Shown piece by piece: positions 22,814 through 34,367 of a stretch of 64,000 nucleotides of DNA. The stretch spans positions 124,001 to 188,000 of the forward strand of contig QJPP01000050.1 in assembly GCA_003996215.1 (NCBI GenBank), in the 5' to 3' direction. The stretch's first letter is position 1. Every line of letters begins with the position of its first letter. The translations under genes were made by a program, and so were the position numbers. The notes beneath the pieces were generated by a model, which ran no database searches, was not told the origin of the DNA, and was given only the letters and a program-made list of their open reading frames with translations. The DNA is from Jaltomata sinuosa. Taxonomy: Eukaryota > Streptophyta > Magnoliopsida > Solanales > Solanaceae.

Positions 22814-23297
22814 TGATAACGGAAATACAACAAATAAGAAGGAAAGAAGGAAAAGATATGAGAATTAATAATTAGGAATTGAAATTATGGGCAACAAGGG
22901 GCTAAAACCCTCACCTCCCAATTGATTCCAACAACTAGAAACTAATTCAACTCAACTAATCAAGGAAACCTAAATGAAATCCACAAGTGGAAGACCTTCG
23001 ATTAATTAAGTAAAGAAGTTAAACTAACAATTAAGAGAGTCACCCTAATCACTCACTAATTCCTTAAGGGAATTACACTAAGCCTTACACTAGCAACTAC
23101 AAGTTTTAGAGTATCAATCTTCAATATGCAAAAACTAGTCTTCCAAAATGAAGAAAAGCTACTACTTATACTAGGGAATAAGAAGACACTAGCTATTACA
23201 GTTTTGCCCTTAATGAAGTAAGGGCCTTGTTTGGTTGCCTTCTTTTGGGAATTCTTGAATTCCTCCTTCCACCTCACTTTAATGGACCACCCACACA
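22814..23297 (-). repeat. 3' LTR of element B
   Basis: Starts TGATAACGG and ends CCACCCACACA on the plus strand, and is nearly identical to 27122-27605. A purine tract (CAAAGGAAAG on the minus strand) sits just outside it and is a candidate second-strand primer. Confidence 0.9.
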
Positions 23298-23335
23298 TTG
23301 TATGCTTTCCTTTGCATGAACATCGTACGTGTCAT

Positions 23336-24655
23336 CTATACCATCCATGCTCGTGTCAACCATGCTATCCATGCTAGTATCATCCTCCCCTTCTTGAAAA
23401 TGATTCGTCCTCGAATCCAAACCTTAAAGACACATGAGAAGGACAACAACCAAAACATCCTCAAAGCATGAGGGTTAGTACAAGGGTTAGCAACAATATC
23501 ACCATGCCAAGGAGGCACAAATTTGAGATATAACCAAATATCCTTTTCTTCTAATAAAAGCAACTCATCATACAAGGTGCAAAGGTTTTGGTTATGATAA
23601 ACATCAAGAGACAAGGCAAACACAAAGGTCTTTGTGGCATCAACTATCATATCTAACTTTGGAGCCATAAGACACAATTGTTTCATTATCTCACAAGTAG
23701 GCCATACCAAAAGTGGTGCAATCACCCATAAGGGTTCATTCGGGTCAAGAAAGTAAAAGACCCACATATCTTTACCTCCATACAAAATAAATCTCACACC
23801 ACTACGGGTATCATCATAAGCAAAAAGGTAGTAGAGAAAGGTGTTAAGCTCACTATTCTCATCTAGGGCATGCCAAAAGATAAGGACACTGATAGATAAG
23901 AAGAGACATTTTAAGCACAAAACAATCCTCTCTATAAGACAACTTTCCAAAGGAAGAAAGTGCACCAACAAAGCCATGCTACTAGAATAGTCGAGGGATT
24001 TATTAGGAGTCAAATCACTCCATGCCAAATAATACTCCCAAGGAGTTGGGGTCCCTCATATCATAGAACCAAACATGCTTCCAAAAGTTCCATTTGAAAC
24101 TTCAACTTGTCCAACCCTATGAAGGTGACAAGGAGCTTTTAATATCCATGGACTCTCCCAAAAATAAATAAGCAACTTAGCATCCACTCGAGGGTTCTCA
24201 ATTGCAAATACGCACTTTAAGAAAATAATGTTAACAAGATGGCATTCACAATTTGGAACATAAGAGGACGAGATTAAGCATTTCAAGTACACTTCATTAT
24301 TATTCCTCAAACAAACTCCCACAAAGAATGGATAAACAAATGGAGTCATGCTTTTAAGAATCCATCCTAACACCTCAACTTGTCTAACCACATAAGTGTG
24401 ACAAGGAGTAGAATACATAAATCGGGCATCACGAATGCACCATGGATTCTTTCCCAAACAATAACTATGGTTGTCATTCAAAACATGAAACACACATAAC
24501 TTAAGCATATCCAAAACCAACCATGAATACATTGGAGCTATATCATCACTCTCATGGTAGGGTATGAGGTCATACAATTTCCAAAACCTACCTATTATAG
24601 GAAAAGTGTCATCATGACTCCAAGGATTGCTTGGAATAAGAGGGGAAGGGTACAT
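23336..24655 (-). other. Long open region beyond gag in element B
   Basis: After the gag TAA the same minus-strand frame reads on from 24655. It is open for 199 codons to a TGA at 24056-24058 and then another 230+ codons to 23336. It is rich in Trp, Cys, Leu and Phe and has no recognised domain. The first block holds two related sub-segments, each with PC-H followed by (R/G)QVEV. Near 23405 another frame has the FEDES motif and a GAAGGGGAGGATGA purine tract typical of plant Ty3 3' ends. Whether it is translated is unknown. A perfect splice-donor-like AG|GTATGT spans the gag stop, so it could be an intron or a read-through extension. Confidence 0.45.
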
Positions 24656-24658
24656 ACC

Positions 24659-26572
24659 TTAAAGACGGGCTTTTGAGTCTGCATTCTTGTGCACCACACT
24701 TGGTTTCCCAAAGCTTTCCCTCCAATGCATCATTTTGGACCCATAGACTTGGTCTTTGTGTTTCTTCTTAAGATTTGACTTTCTAGGTAGCTCTATTATT
24801 AGGCCTTCAACCCTTTGTTCATGAGGGACTTTGTTCGGATCCTCCTTTAGAAATATTTTTCCATGAACCTGCAAAAGAGAAGGGATGGTACTAGGCAAAA
24901 TGCTAGCACCATGGTTAGTAGGTAACAGGGGATTGGTATTGGCAAGTCCCAAAATTAAGTGCTCCTTGTGCACCTCTTTTAAGTCACTTCTTGGCTCATC
25001 AATCTCATACAACTTTCCTTCTTGAGCCAATTCTTTCTTCTCCTTTTTAAGTTCCTCTCTCTTAAGTACTTTCTGAAGCTCCCTCATTATCTTGTAGTCC
25101 TCACTCACTTGATAGGGTGTTAAAGGTACAAGAATGTGCCTTCGTCCTCCAAATACAAATGAGTATTTATTGGACTCCACTTGATATCGAACATCCCTAC
25201 CGGCTAGCCAAGGTCTACCAAACAACATATGACAAGATTGAATGGGCAAAACATCACATAACACCTCATCTCGATACTTGCCAATGCTAAAATTCACGAC
25301 CACTTGTTTGGTTACCTCTACTTCATAATTCTCAATGAGACATTGAAGTGTGTATGGCTTGGGGTGTCTTTGTGTAGGAAGCTTCATTCTATCAACCATA
25401 GTGCAACTCACCACATTAGTACTACTCCTACCATCAATGACCAAGGAACATACCCAATCCACCATCTTGAACCTTGCATGAAATAGGTTCACACTTTGAT
25501 CAAGTTCCTCTTTAGAAAGATCCCCCATGATTCTCTTTAGATCACAAGAAGAGTTCAAATCCTTCTCCAATTTCTCATCAACAACATTTGAGGTTGCTTC
25601 ATCATGCCTAACCTTAGGTTCATCACAACCATTCCCAACCTCATACTCTATCACATTTTTAGCACAAGGTTCATCACACAAGATAACATTTGACCTCTTT
25701 TGTGGACAATTTCTAGCAATATGTCCTTCACCTTGACACTTATAACATTGAATGATAGAAGGAGAAGAAGATTGAGGTATATCATGATTACCTCCATAGG
25801 CTTGGTCTTCCCCTTTTGTGCTGTAGTTAGCTTGAATAGCTTGACTACCATCTTGGAACATTGGAAGACTCGCCATGTTGTCACCCATCCCATGATTTGG
25901 AACACCTTGACCACCATATCGATCACTTCGATCTTCACACCTTCCTCCTTCATTCCTATACCTATCTCCACTATCCCATTTTCCTTGACATCTCATGATG
26001 CCTTGGTTCATACCAAAGCCTTCGGGTCTTTCCCACCATTCATTCGGGCTAACCTCTTCACACATTTCATCATAAAGAGGGTTTTGATAATAGATATCTT
26101 GGTAGGGTACTTGTGGGTAGTGTTGTTGGGTTGGAACATAAGGTACATGCAAGGATGCATGTGATATATTTTGTGGAGGTGCTTGGCTTCTATCTTGGTT
26201 TTCCACAAAAGGACTCCTTTGTGGTGGATGATATGATTGTGTATTTGGATGTGGGGTGACTTGCCTATCATAGCTTGGGTTCATTCGGAATGTAGTTTGA
26301 GGGTAGGTTTGGTTCCAATTTGGTTGAGGGTAGTATAGGTTGAATTCTTGACCCGAGGTCCTTCTTGTTTCTTCACTTTGACTTGTCATAAGGAACCTCC
26401 TTTCATTCATACTATCCATCCTTTTTACCCTTTCCTCTATACCTCCAAACCTCCCATTTGTTTCACCCACCCTTTCATTCATATTGGTCACCCTCCTTGA
26501 CACATTGAAATTCGTCCCCATGTTGTTCACCAAGCTCCTTCCTCCATGGTTATAAGCAAAATGATTAGACAT
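24659..26572 (-). CDS. Element B gag-protease-like polyprotein
   Basis: An intact 637-residue ORF from ATG 26572. Residues 1-270 are Asn/Gln/Pro/Tyr-rich (capsid-like N-terminus, no clear retrotrans-gag fold). A CCHC zinc knuckle is at 276-289 (CYKCQGEGHIARNC). Residues 370-485 resemble the Ty3 protease region that continues to GRPW, but the catalytic Asp-Gly-Gly is Asp-Gly-Arg (380-382), so protease activity is doubtful. A Lys/Glu-rich coil (490-520) follows. The ORF is undamaged, unlike all its neighbours. The product probably packages the element RNA, which would be reverse-transcribed by enzymes from a related autonomous element; that is inference. Confidence 0.85.
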   Translation of the reverse strand: MSNHFAYNHGGRSLVNNMGTNFNVSRRVTNMNERVGETNGRFGGIEERVKRMDSMNERRFLMTSQSEETRRTSGQEFNLYYPQPNWNQTYPQTTFRMNPSYDRQVTPHPNTQSYHPPQRSPFVENQDRSQAPPQNISHASLHVPYVPTQQHYPQVPYQDIYYQNPLYDEMCEEVSPNEWWERPEGFGMNQGIMRCQGKWDSGDRYRNEGGRCEDRSDRYGGQGVPNHGMGDNMASLPMFQDGSQAIQANYSTKGEDQAYGGNHDIPQSSSPSIIQCYKCQGEGHIARNCPQKRSNVILCDEPCAKNVIEYEVGNGCDEPKVRHDEATSNVVDEKLEKDLNSSCDLKRIMGDLSKEELDQSVNLFHARFKMVDWVCSLVIDGRSSTNVVSCTMVDRMKLPTQRHPKPYTLQCLIENYEVEVTKQVVVNFSIGKYRDEVLCDVLPIQSCHMLFGRPWLAGRDVRYQVESNKYSFVFGGRRHILVPLTPYQVSEDYKIMRELQKVLKREELKKEKKELAQEGKLYEIDEPRSDLKEVHKEHLILGLANTNPLLPTNHGASILPSTIPSLLQVHGKIFLKEDPNKVPHEQRVEGLIIELPRKSNLKKKHKDQVYGSKMMHWRESFGKPSVVHKNADSKARL

Positions 26573-27121
26573 TGTACCTACAAAAACTCAACAAACAATA
26601 TTAGTAGAAAAAAAGCCTCACATCACTCGTATGTAAACTCTCAACTCATCTTCTATGGCGTCGTCTCAAAATTGGTAGTGAACTAGCTCCACTCAATCAA
26701 CTCAAGGTCACCTATCCTTTGTGGAGGAGTAGATTCTTGTGACTCTTGAAAGAAGGACGACTTGAAAGACTCTAAACGGACTTGAATCAAGAAATTAATC
26801 AACGAAACAAAACAAGAAAAGAAGGAGGAAGAAGCACGAAAGAATTTGGACTCAAGAATTAAGTAACAAAAGTAGGAGAAACTACTTGTTGTTGCTTAAT
26901 TTGGAGAATCAAAGAGATGATTTAATGGCAACTTCACTTCTACAACTCCAAATCGCACGAAATTTGAAATCTAGACTCAAAAAACACTAGGGAATGAAGA
27001 TCTAGTGTCAAAAACAACAAATCAAAACAAAAAAAAAATCATTTTTTTTGGATTTTGAAGATATCAAATTCCCAAGACTTAGATTTGTGGAAACAAATCT
27101 AAACCGAGCTCTGATACCAAA

Positions 27122-27605
27122 TGATAACGGAAATACAACAAACAAGAAGGAAAGAAGGAAAATATATGAGAATTAATAATTAGGAATTGAAATTATGGGC
27201 AACAAGGGGCTAAAACCCTCACCTCCCAATTGATTCCAACAACTAGAAACTAATTCAACTCAACTAATCAAGGAAACCTAAATGAAATCTACAAGTGGGA
27301 GACCTTCGATTAATTAAGTAAAGAAGTTAAACTAACAATTAAGAGAGTCACCCCAATCACTCACTAATTCCTTAAGGGAATTACACTAAGCCTTACACTA
27401 GCAACTACAAGTTTTAGAGTATCAATCTTCAATATGCAAAAACTAGTCTTCCAAAATGAAGAAAAGCTACTACTTATACTAGGGAATAAGAAGACACTAG
27501 CTATTACAGTTTTGCCCTTAATGAAGTAAGGGCCCTGTTTGGTTGCCTTCTTTTGGGAATTCTTGAATTCCTCCTTCCACCTCACTTTAATGGACCACCC
27601 ACACA
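27122..27605 (-). repeat. 5' LTR of element B
   Basis: Matches 22814-23297 along its full length with very few changes. It is followed on its inner side by the primer-binding site and a ~530-base leader before the gag ATG at 26572. Confidence 0.9.
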
Positions 27606-28560
27606 TGCAGAGGTCCCCCCAGTACCTTCAGTTGCTCAGCCTCTTGCTCCTCGCGCAGTTATGACAGAGTCAAAGCAGAAGGCTTTGGGCCAATTTCTGA
27701 GATTGTCTCTGCCGAGGTTCTCTAGTGCTCCCGAATAGGATGCTTATGATTTCATTTCTACTTGCGAAGAGATGTTTCATCATCTTGGGTTGTTGGATAC
27801 TCACAGGTTGATTATACTACTTATCACCTAGAGGGCCTAGCTAAGCTTTGATGAAGGGCCCAGGTAGCTTGTAGACCATCTCAATCTCCTCAATTGACTT
27901 AGAGAGAGTTCTATGAGGCCTTTATGGCCAAGTTCTTGCCTCAGAGTGATCATGAGCACCGTAGGGAGCAGTTTACTAGACTGATGCAGGGATCTATGTC
28001 GGTATTCAAGTATGAGACCTATTTTTACCAGTTGGCTCTATTTGGAGATATGATTATTCCTACAGAGCCATACAAGGTTTGTCGATTTGTTTGTGGGTTG
28101 AGGACTGAGCTTTGATAGACTGCAGAGATACTAGTTGCCAGTGGGCGACCATTTCAGGCCATAGCAAACCATGTCTGTATTATAGAGGATTTGCGTCATC
28201 ATAATCCCGGGGTCAGAGATAAGAGGCCACACCACCAGGGAAGTTACAGTAGTTCTCACTTCGACGGTAGAGGTTCAGGTTAGTTGGGCCAAGGGTATCA
28301 ACCACAGCAACATCAGGGTCAGTCTAGCTAGCCAGTTCAGGCATCACTTCAAACTTCAGGTGGACCTCAGTTTGATTAGAGTCATAATAGTCAGCCGTTA
28401 AGGGGTACATCATCTAGGGTATCAGGCCATGGTGGCCATACCGATTCAGCTAGTACATCCCGATATGGTGGGCCATTAAGGCCATGCTATGAGTGTGGTA
28501 TCATTGGTCACTATGCCAGAGAGTGCCCCTAGTGGGGTCCAGTTCAACTAGCCACTCAGA
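27606..28560 (+). pseudogene. Chromovirus A gag, C-terminal part
   Basis: It continues the gag split by element B. Motifs include a Pro-rich lead (PPVPSVAQPLAPRA), the retrotrans-gag core near 27924-28115 (MAKFLPQSDHEHRREQF) and a CCHC knuckle C-x2-C-x4-H-x4-C at about 28485-28526. Stops and frameshifts are frequent (TAG at 27736-27738, TGA near 28114). It is not functional. Confidence 0.8.
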
Positions 28561-28727
28561 TGGCTCAGCCTCTCAGAGCAGTGTAGCCACCGGTTATAGG
28601 AAGTGCTGGTCAGGGTGGAGGTGGTGCCCATTATGGTAGGACAAGTGGTCAGAATGATGGTCAGTCAGGTGGTGGTCAGCGTCAGTTCTATGCGGTCCCT
28701 GGTAGATCGGAGGTAGAGGCCTCAGAT

Positions 28728-29070
28728 GTGGTGATCACATGTATGATTTTTGTCTGCCTCCAGTTAGCTTTAACATTATTTGATCCTGGTTCTACATGCT
28801 CGTATGTCTCTGCCTACTTTATTCCTTGTTTGGGGTTTGGTAGTGAGAAACTAGCTATTCCTGTATCTATTGCTACCTCGGTAGGCAATGTTTTAGTAAT
28901 GTATCGGGTTGTTAGATCTTGTGTGATGGCTTTTGGTGGTCTTGAGACTTGGGCTGACTTGATGATACTAGATATGCTAGATTTTAATGTGATTCTGGGC
29001 ATAGACTGGTTATCCCCTCACAGAGTGATCTTATATTGTTATACCAAGACCGTTACCATAGTCGTGCCCG
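28728..29070 (+). pseudogene. Chromovirus A aspartic protease
   Basis: A Ty3-type protease with the active-site region FDPGST (usual motif D[S/T/P]G) and the later DFNVILGIDWLSPHR block. It is open from about 28728 and is cut off at about 29070 by element G, so the sequence leading into RT is lost. Confidence 0.78.
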
Positions 29071-31548
29071 ACATAACTTGCTTCAAGCTACGAAGTACTC
29101 ACGATATTTACACTTTTAGTTTTACTAGGTCCCATCATGTGCTTGGCCAGGAGAATAATTTGTTTAGCATTTTGGCCATAGACTCATCTTTATGGCACAT
29201 TTCATTTGTCAAAATTGATGAGGTCATACCCGTGGGAACATCAGCCTTCCTCATGTGCTAAACACGATTCATCTTGGTCATTCTCTCTAGAAGGACAGAG
29301 ACAATGCCATATGGCTGGTCCATGAAGGTTCCACCAGTAAGGTTGTTGGCCACAGACTGATTCATTGAATTCAAAGTTCTATAGTAGCTTTGGAGAAGGA
29401 TATTTTTTGGCAATCCATGATTGGGGTACAACAATAGTTTCTTTTTAAATCTCAGCCAAGCCTCATATAATGGTTCATCTTGGAGTTGACGGAAGTTAAT
29501 GATTTTATTCTTCAATTGCATCATTCTTGAAGGAGGAAATAATCTCACTACAAATGCTTCAACAAGATCATTCCATGTGGTGATTGAGCCTTCGGGAAGC
29601 TCTTCTAACTATGACGTGGCTTCCCTAGAGAGAGAGAAAGGAAATAGACAAAGCCGAATAGCTTCTTGGGGGATGTTGTGGAAGATAAAGGGCTGGCAAA
29701 TTTCTATGAAATTCTGGATGTGCCTATTGGAATCCTCATGTGCAGACCCTCCAAACAACTCCTTCAATTGTATGAGATGGAGCATGGTACTAGTGATATG
29801 GAACACCACGTTCCCAATTATGAGAGGTAGGTGGATTGCACCTACTCCTCCTTGAATTTTGGGCTTAGGGGCGTGTCCATGAATTCTTCAACACTTTTGT
29901 TATCGCCCATCTAGCTCATGGGCTACCTGCTCAATTAATGAAAAATAACAAACAAAGTAAAAACAAACAAAAACTCACAAGGTGATTTCAAACATCAATC
30001 AAAAAGGCTACTCAAAACCAATTCCCCGGCAATGGTGCTATTTTTAATAATGCTCAAGTAACACTCTCCATATGAAGGTGAAAGCGATCATTAAGCAAAA
30101 CAAAATTTATAATTTCCCACAAGAGTCAGGGTCGATCTCACAAAGAAATAGTAGAGTTGCCTAAATGATTGTCGTATATCAATCACCAATAGAGTCAGTG
30201 TTCAAATAACAATAAAAGTAAAAAGGGGGGAAATTAGGGAATTGGAAAATCTATCACAATTCGCAATTCAAGCAAAAAACATAAAGTAAACAAGAGTTTG
30301 TATCAAGAGAGAGGACGACTAGGGGTATGCTTTCGATGAGACTCGAGCATGGGTTAAGGTACTTGCTCAATTTCATAAATTTTTCACTAAGTAACATGGG
30401 TAGCATTGGTTTTAGGCATGAATATTAATCTTTCGATCTCACAAATATTTATCCAATGGTCTTTGTTCAAGCACCATGGTTTTATCATTAACTAACCAAT
30501 ATTAGCTTGGGGAAGTCACACTATCTCTAGCTTAGACTCTTAAGTGGGTGTTTTTGGTGAATTAAGCTATTTCTAGCCTCAATCTAAATGGAATGCCAAG
30601 TACTCACTAGTGAATTCTCATCCGAAATTATGAACCTCTTTCTCAAGCAAGAACACAATCAAGTAATTTCAATCAATATTTGCTACCATTAATTTTAGAG
30701 TTAAAACGTGGAGAATTCACTAGACTCATATTAATTTAGCAATTATAAATACAAATAAGTAAGACCCATACCCTTTAATCAAGTACCCATCATACACATA
30801 CCCCTAGACAAAAAGACTCGGCCACTCATGCTAAAGGAATAAGAAGCAATACCAAATGGGTAATTCAAATTCCCTTTCATTAATGGAAGAAGTTTCCAAT
30901 ATCCAAGCTCAATTTACAAAGCCAAGGTTGAAGATGGAGAGAATTGAATGAAGCCCTTTATCTTGACTTGGTATAGATAACTTTTTCCCAAATAAAAACT
31001 ATTCAAAACTATCAAAAACTATAAAAAATTATGCCCAAATTGGGTTTTAAAAGGTTCACAAATCGTCACCTAAAAGTGGACAAAAATGCCCCATGGGAGC
31101 TGTGCGCGACAATGTGCATTTTGCATGTCTCATTATGTGCGTCGCGCAACTCCTTCTGAGCAGACCAATGACTAGGCTTTATCTTCAGGTCTTATGCAAA
31201 GTGGGGTACGGACCGCACCAGACATTGTATGTGTTGCACGATGATCGCACCCCTTAATAAATTATCTTTCTTTTTTCGAGCTTTATGGGAAGAGAGGTAC
31301 GGACTGCACCAGGCATTGTGCTTGTCGCACAACGGCTGCACCTCTTGGCAGAATCTTCATCTCTCTTGATCACTTCACACTTTAACTCTTTTTGAGCTCT
31401 TTTGGGTCCAGTTCTTTGTTTTCTACTTTCGACTAAGAGTTCCTGCATTTGCATCAATAAAGGTCATAAGAACCTCTAAATTCTATTAAAATATAGCAAT
31501 AATTCATGATTAAAGGCTTAATAATTTGATAGAATATCGACTTATCAT
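29071..31548 (-). mobile_element. Element G: truncated Athila/Tat-like LTR element inserted in A's pol
   Basis: Minus orientation. The right part (about 30046-31548) is LTR-like: it begins TGATAAGTCGATATTC and ends before a diverged tRNA-Asp-type primer site (TTGCCGGGGAATTGG, about 30021-30035). A leader and gag follow leftward. The copy stops inside gag at about 29071, so pol and the other LTR are missing and no target duplication can be tested. The left edge is judged from where A's protease similarity stops. Confidence 0.7.
29085..29910 (-). pseudogene. Element G gag fragment
   Basis: It begins at ATG 29910-29908 (MGDNKSVEEFMDTP). It contains the retrotrans-gag core in the 29809-29258 frame, with the FPPSRM motif and the linked EAWLRFKKKL block. 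A frameshift near 29830, TAG at 29609-29611 (former Trp) and TAG at 29258-29260 break it. Recognisable gag sequence (a Met-Ala-Lys-Met block) runs on to about 29085. It is capsid-forming in intact relatives and dead here. Confidence 0.78.
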
Positions 31549-32760
31549 CAGTCCCTGTGGTTAGGGAGTTCTTAGATGTGTTTTGATCGACCTGCCAGGC
31601 CTCACTTGAGTGAGATATAGACTTCACCATTGAGTTAGAGCCGGGCATCAGGCCCATTTCCATAACTCTGCATTGTATGTCTCCAACTGAGTTGAAAAAG
31701 CTTAAGGTTCAACTTCAGGACTTGTTAGCTATGGGTTTTATTAGGCCGAGTTTACGCCTTAGGGTGCTCCAGTTCTGTTTGTGAAGAAGAAAGATTGTTT
31801 GATGCAGATGTGTATTGATTATCAGTAGTTGAATAAGGTAACTGTGAAGAATAGGTATCCGATGCCACGTATAGATGACTTATTTGATCAGCTCCAGAGT
31901 TTGGCTGTGTTTTGTAAGATAGATATGAGGTCAGGCTACCACCAATTGAGGATTAGGGCGTAGTACATCCCTAAGATAACATTCAGGACACGTTATGACC
32001 ATTATGAGTTCCTAGTGATGTCTTTTGGTTTGACGAATGCCCCCGCAATATTCATGGACTTGATGCACAGGGTGCTCCAGCCGTACTTGGATTTATTTGT
32101 GATAGTCTTTATTGATGACATATTGATATACTCATGGAGTGAAAAGGAGCGTGAGCAACATTTGAGGACCGTACTCCAGACTTTGAGAGATCATCGGTTT
32201 TATGCCAAGTTCTTAAAGTGTGAGTTTTTAGCTTGAGTCAGTGGCATTTCTAGAACACATGGTGTCTAAGGATGGGATTAGTGCAGTCATTCGTGATTAG
32301 CCGAGGCCAACTTCTCCTATCGAGGTTCGTAATTTCATTGGGTTGGCAGGGTATTACAGGCAATTTATTGAGGGGTTTTCTTCCATAGCAACACCTTTGA
32401 CTAGGCTGACTAGGAAAGATGTCTCATTTTACTGGTCGAATCAATGCGAGGATAGTTTTCAGAGGCTTAAGCCTTATTGACTTTGACTCTGGTGTTGAGA
32501 TTGCAGTTGAGGGTCAGGGCTTCTCAATATATTACGATGCTTTGTCAGTTGGTCTTGGTTGCGTGTTAATGTAGCAGGGTTGTGTTTTCACCAATCATCA
32601 TAGTCTTCAGTACATCACGAGTCAGTGGGAGTTGAATTCTAGGCAACGGAGATGGGTGGAGTTAGTAAAGGTTTACGATTTCAATATTCTGTACCATCTG
32701 AGCAAGGCAAACATGGTGGTGAATACCTTGAGCTAGAAGGCAGTGAGTATGGGCAGTTTG
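31549..32760 (+). pseudogene. Chromovirus A reverse transcriptase and RNase H
   Basis: Pol resumes with SVPVVREFLDVF. RT motifs follow: PISI-type lead-in, GFIRPS, LFVKKKD-like, and the catalytic FIDDILIY near 32115. After TGA at 32234-32236 the connection domain (GLAGYYRQFIEG) is seen near 32340. RNase H is partial: a segment of about 60 codons is missing around 32580, where the sequence jumps to the HHSLQYIT block. There are many stops and frameshifts. Confidence 0.82.
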
Positions 32761-34297
32761 GCTTCTCTTTCAGTTTCGGAGTGACCGTTGGCCTTGGATA
32801 TCCAGTCCCTGGCTAACCATTTAGTTAGACTTGATTTGTCAAATCATAGCAGATTTCGTGCCAGCGTTGAGATCTGTTCTACTCTAGTTAATTAGATTCA
32901 ACAGCGTCAGTTTAAGGATCAGCAGTTGTGTGATGTTCGTGATCAGGTTGTACGGGGTGAGGCCAGCATGGCTACTATAGATTTTGATGGTACTTTGAGA
33001 TTCGATGGCCACCTTTGTGTTCCAAGAGTTAGAGATTTGATTCAGTTAATTCTCCGTGAGGCTTATTATTCCAGGTATTCCATCCATCTGGGTACAACTA
33101 AGATGTATAAATATTTGAGACAGCTTTACTGGTGGAGTGGTATAAAGCAGAACATAGAGGAGTTTGTATCTCGATACTTGAAATGTCAGCAGGTTAAGTT
33201 CAAGCACATGAGACCTGGTGGATTGATGTAGAGGCTTCCTATTCCTGAGTGGAAGTGGGAAGATATTACTATAGACTTCATAGCACGATTGCCATGCACT
33301 TCTCAAGGGTTTGACTTGATTTGGGTTATGTTGATAGGCTGACTAAGTCTGCACACTTTTAGCTGGTTCATTCTTCCTATAGTGCAGAGAGGTTGGCCCA
33401 AATTTATCTCTGTGAGATGGTTTATTTGCATGGGGTTCCAGCTTCTATCATTTCAGACCATGACACTCAGCTTACCTCTTAGTTCTGGAGGACTATTCAA
33501 TGAGAGATGGGTACAGAGGTTCAACTTAGCACTGCATTTTATCCTCAGACAGATGGACATTCTAAGAGGACTATAAAAGTCCTAGAGGACATGTTATGGG
33601 CCTGTATTATTGACTTTGGAGGTTCATGGGATCAGTATGTGCCTTTGACGGAGTTTGCATATAATAATAGTTATCACTCAAGTATTGGCATGGAACCTTT
33701 TGAGGCATTGTATGGTAGGCATTGCAGATCGTTAGTGGGTGGGTCGATGGTTTGGAGTCCAGGCCGTAAAATACAGACTTACTTTGTGATTTCTTAGACA
33801 GAGTCTGGGTGATTCATGATAGACTTCGGGCATCCCAGAGTAGGTAGAAGAGCGACGCAGATCATAGACTTCGTGCCTTAGAGTTCAGTGTTGGTGACCT
33901 GGTGTTTCTCTGTGTATCGCCCATGAAGGGAGTGATGAGATTCGATAGGTAGGGAAAACTTAGCCCAGGTACATCAGATCATTTAATATTCTTCAGAGGG
34001 GTTGGTAATGTTGCTTATATGTTAGCTTTGACTTTGATGTTTTCAGCAATGCATCCAATCTTCCATGTATCGATGTTGAGGCATTATGTTCTGGATGAGT
34101 TACATGTGTTGCAGTGGGATATAGTGCAGTTGGATAAAAGTTTGACCTTTGTTGAGGAGTCGATAGCCATTCTAGCCAGAGATGTCAGGAGATTGAGGTC
34201 TAGAGACATTCCTGTGGTCAGGGTTCAGTGGAGGCATCGTCCGATCGAGGAGGCTACCTGGAAGACCAAGAGAGAGATGCGAGCTCAGTATCCATAG
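32761..34297 (+). pseudogene. Chromovirus A integrase and C-terminal chromodomain
   Basis: The integrase zinc region (HLGTTKMYKYLRQLYWW, then a Cys cluster that has lost its first Cys) is at 33090-33200. Core motifs around the DDE residues follow in shifting frames (33280-33700, EFAYNNSYHSSIGM). The end (34019-34297) has HPIFHVSMLRHYV and a chromodomain-like WRHRPIEEATWK block, as in Tekay/Del chromoviruses, which bind modified chromatin. Numerous stops are present. Confidence 0.8.
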
Positions 34298-34367
34298 TTG
34301 TTTTGGCCTTCAGGTACTCTATTTTCTTAAATTTTGCAAACGTAAGTCCCTTCTTTGTAGTGGATGA

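Larger units (their letters stand above)
22814..27605 (-). mobile_element. Element B: young gag-only LTR retrotransposon inserted in A's gag
   Basis: The 484-base LTRs at 22814-23297 and 27122-27605 differ at only a handful of positions by eye, so the insertion is recent. Orientation is minus: the Met-tRNA primer-binding site (TGGTATCAGAGC) lies just inside the right LTR, at about 27108-27119. The left LTR is preceded by a purine tract. The element has a 637-codon gag-protease ORF but no RT, RNase H or integrase, so it must be mobilised in trans, like described TR-GAG elements. The flanking 5-mers (GCTAC, TGCAG) do not form a target duplication. Both its LTRs also contain a small spurious 80-codon ORF. 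Confidence 0.88.

Noticed and set aside
25700..26164. Plus-strand 154-codon ORF opposite element B gag
   Set aside because: It is a shadow of the intact minus-strand gag frame; that frame has a zinc knuckle and a protease-like block, this one has none.
22801..27610. Target-site duplication for element B
   Set aside because: Flanks are GCTAC and TGCAG. TGCAG does occur near the left side (22801-22805), but not next to the LTR, so no duplication can be claimed.
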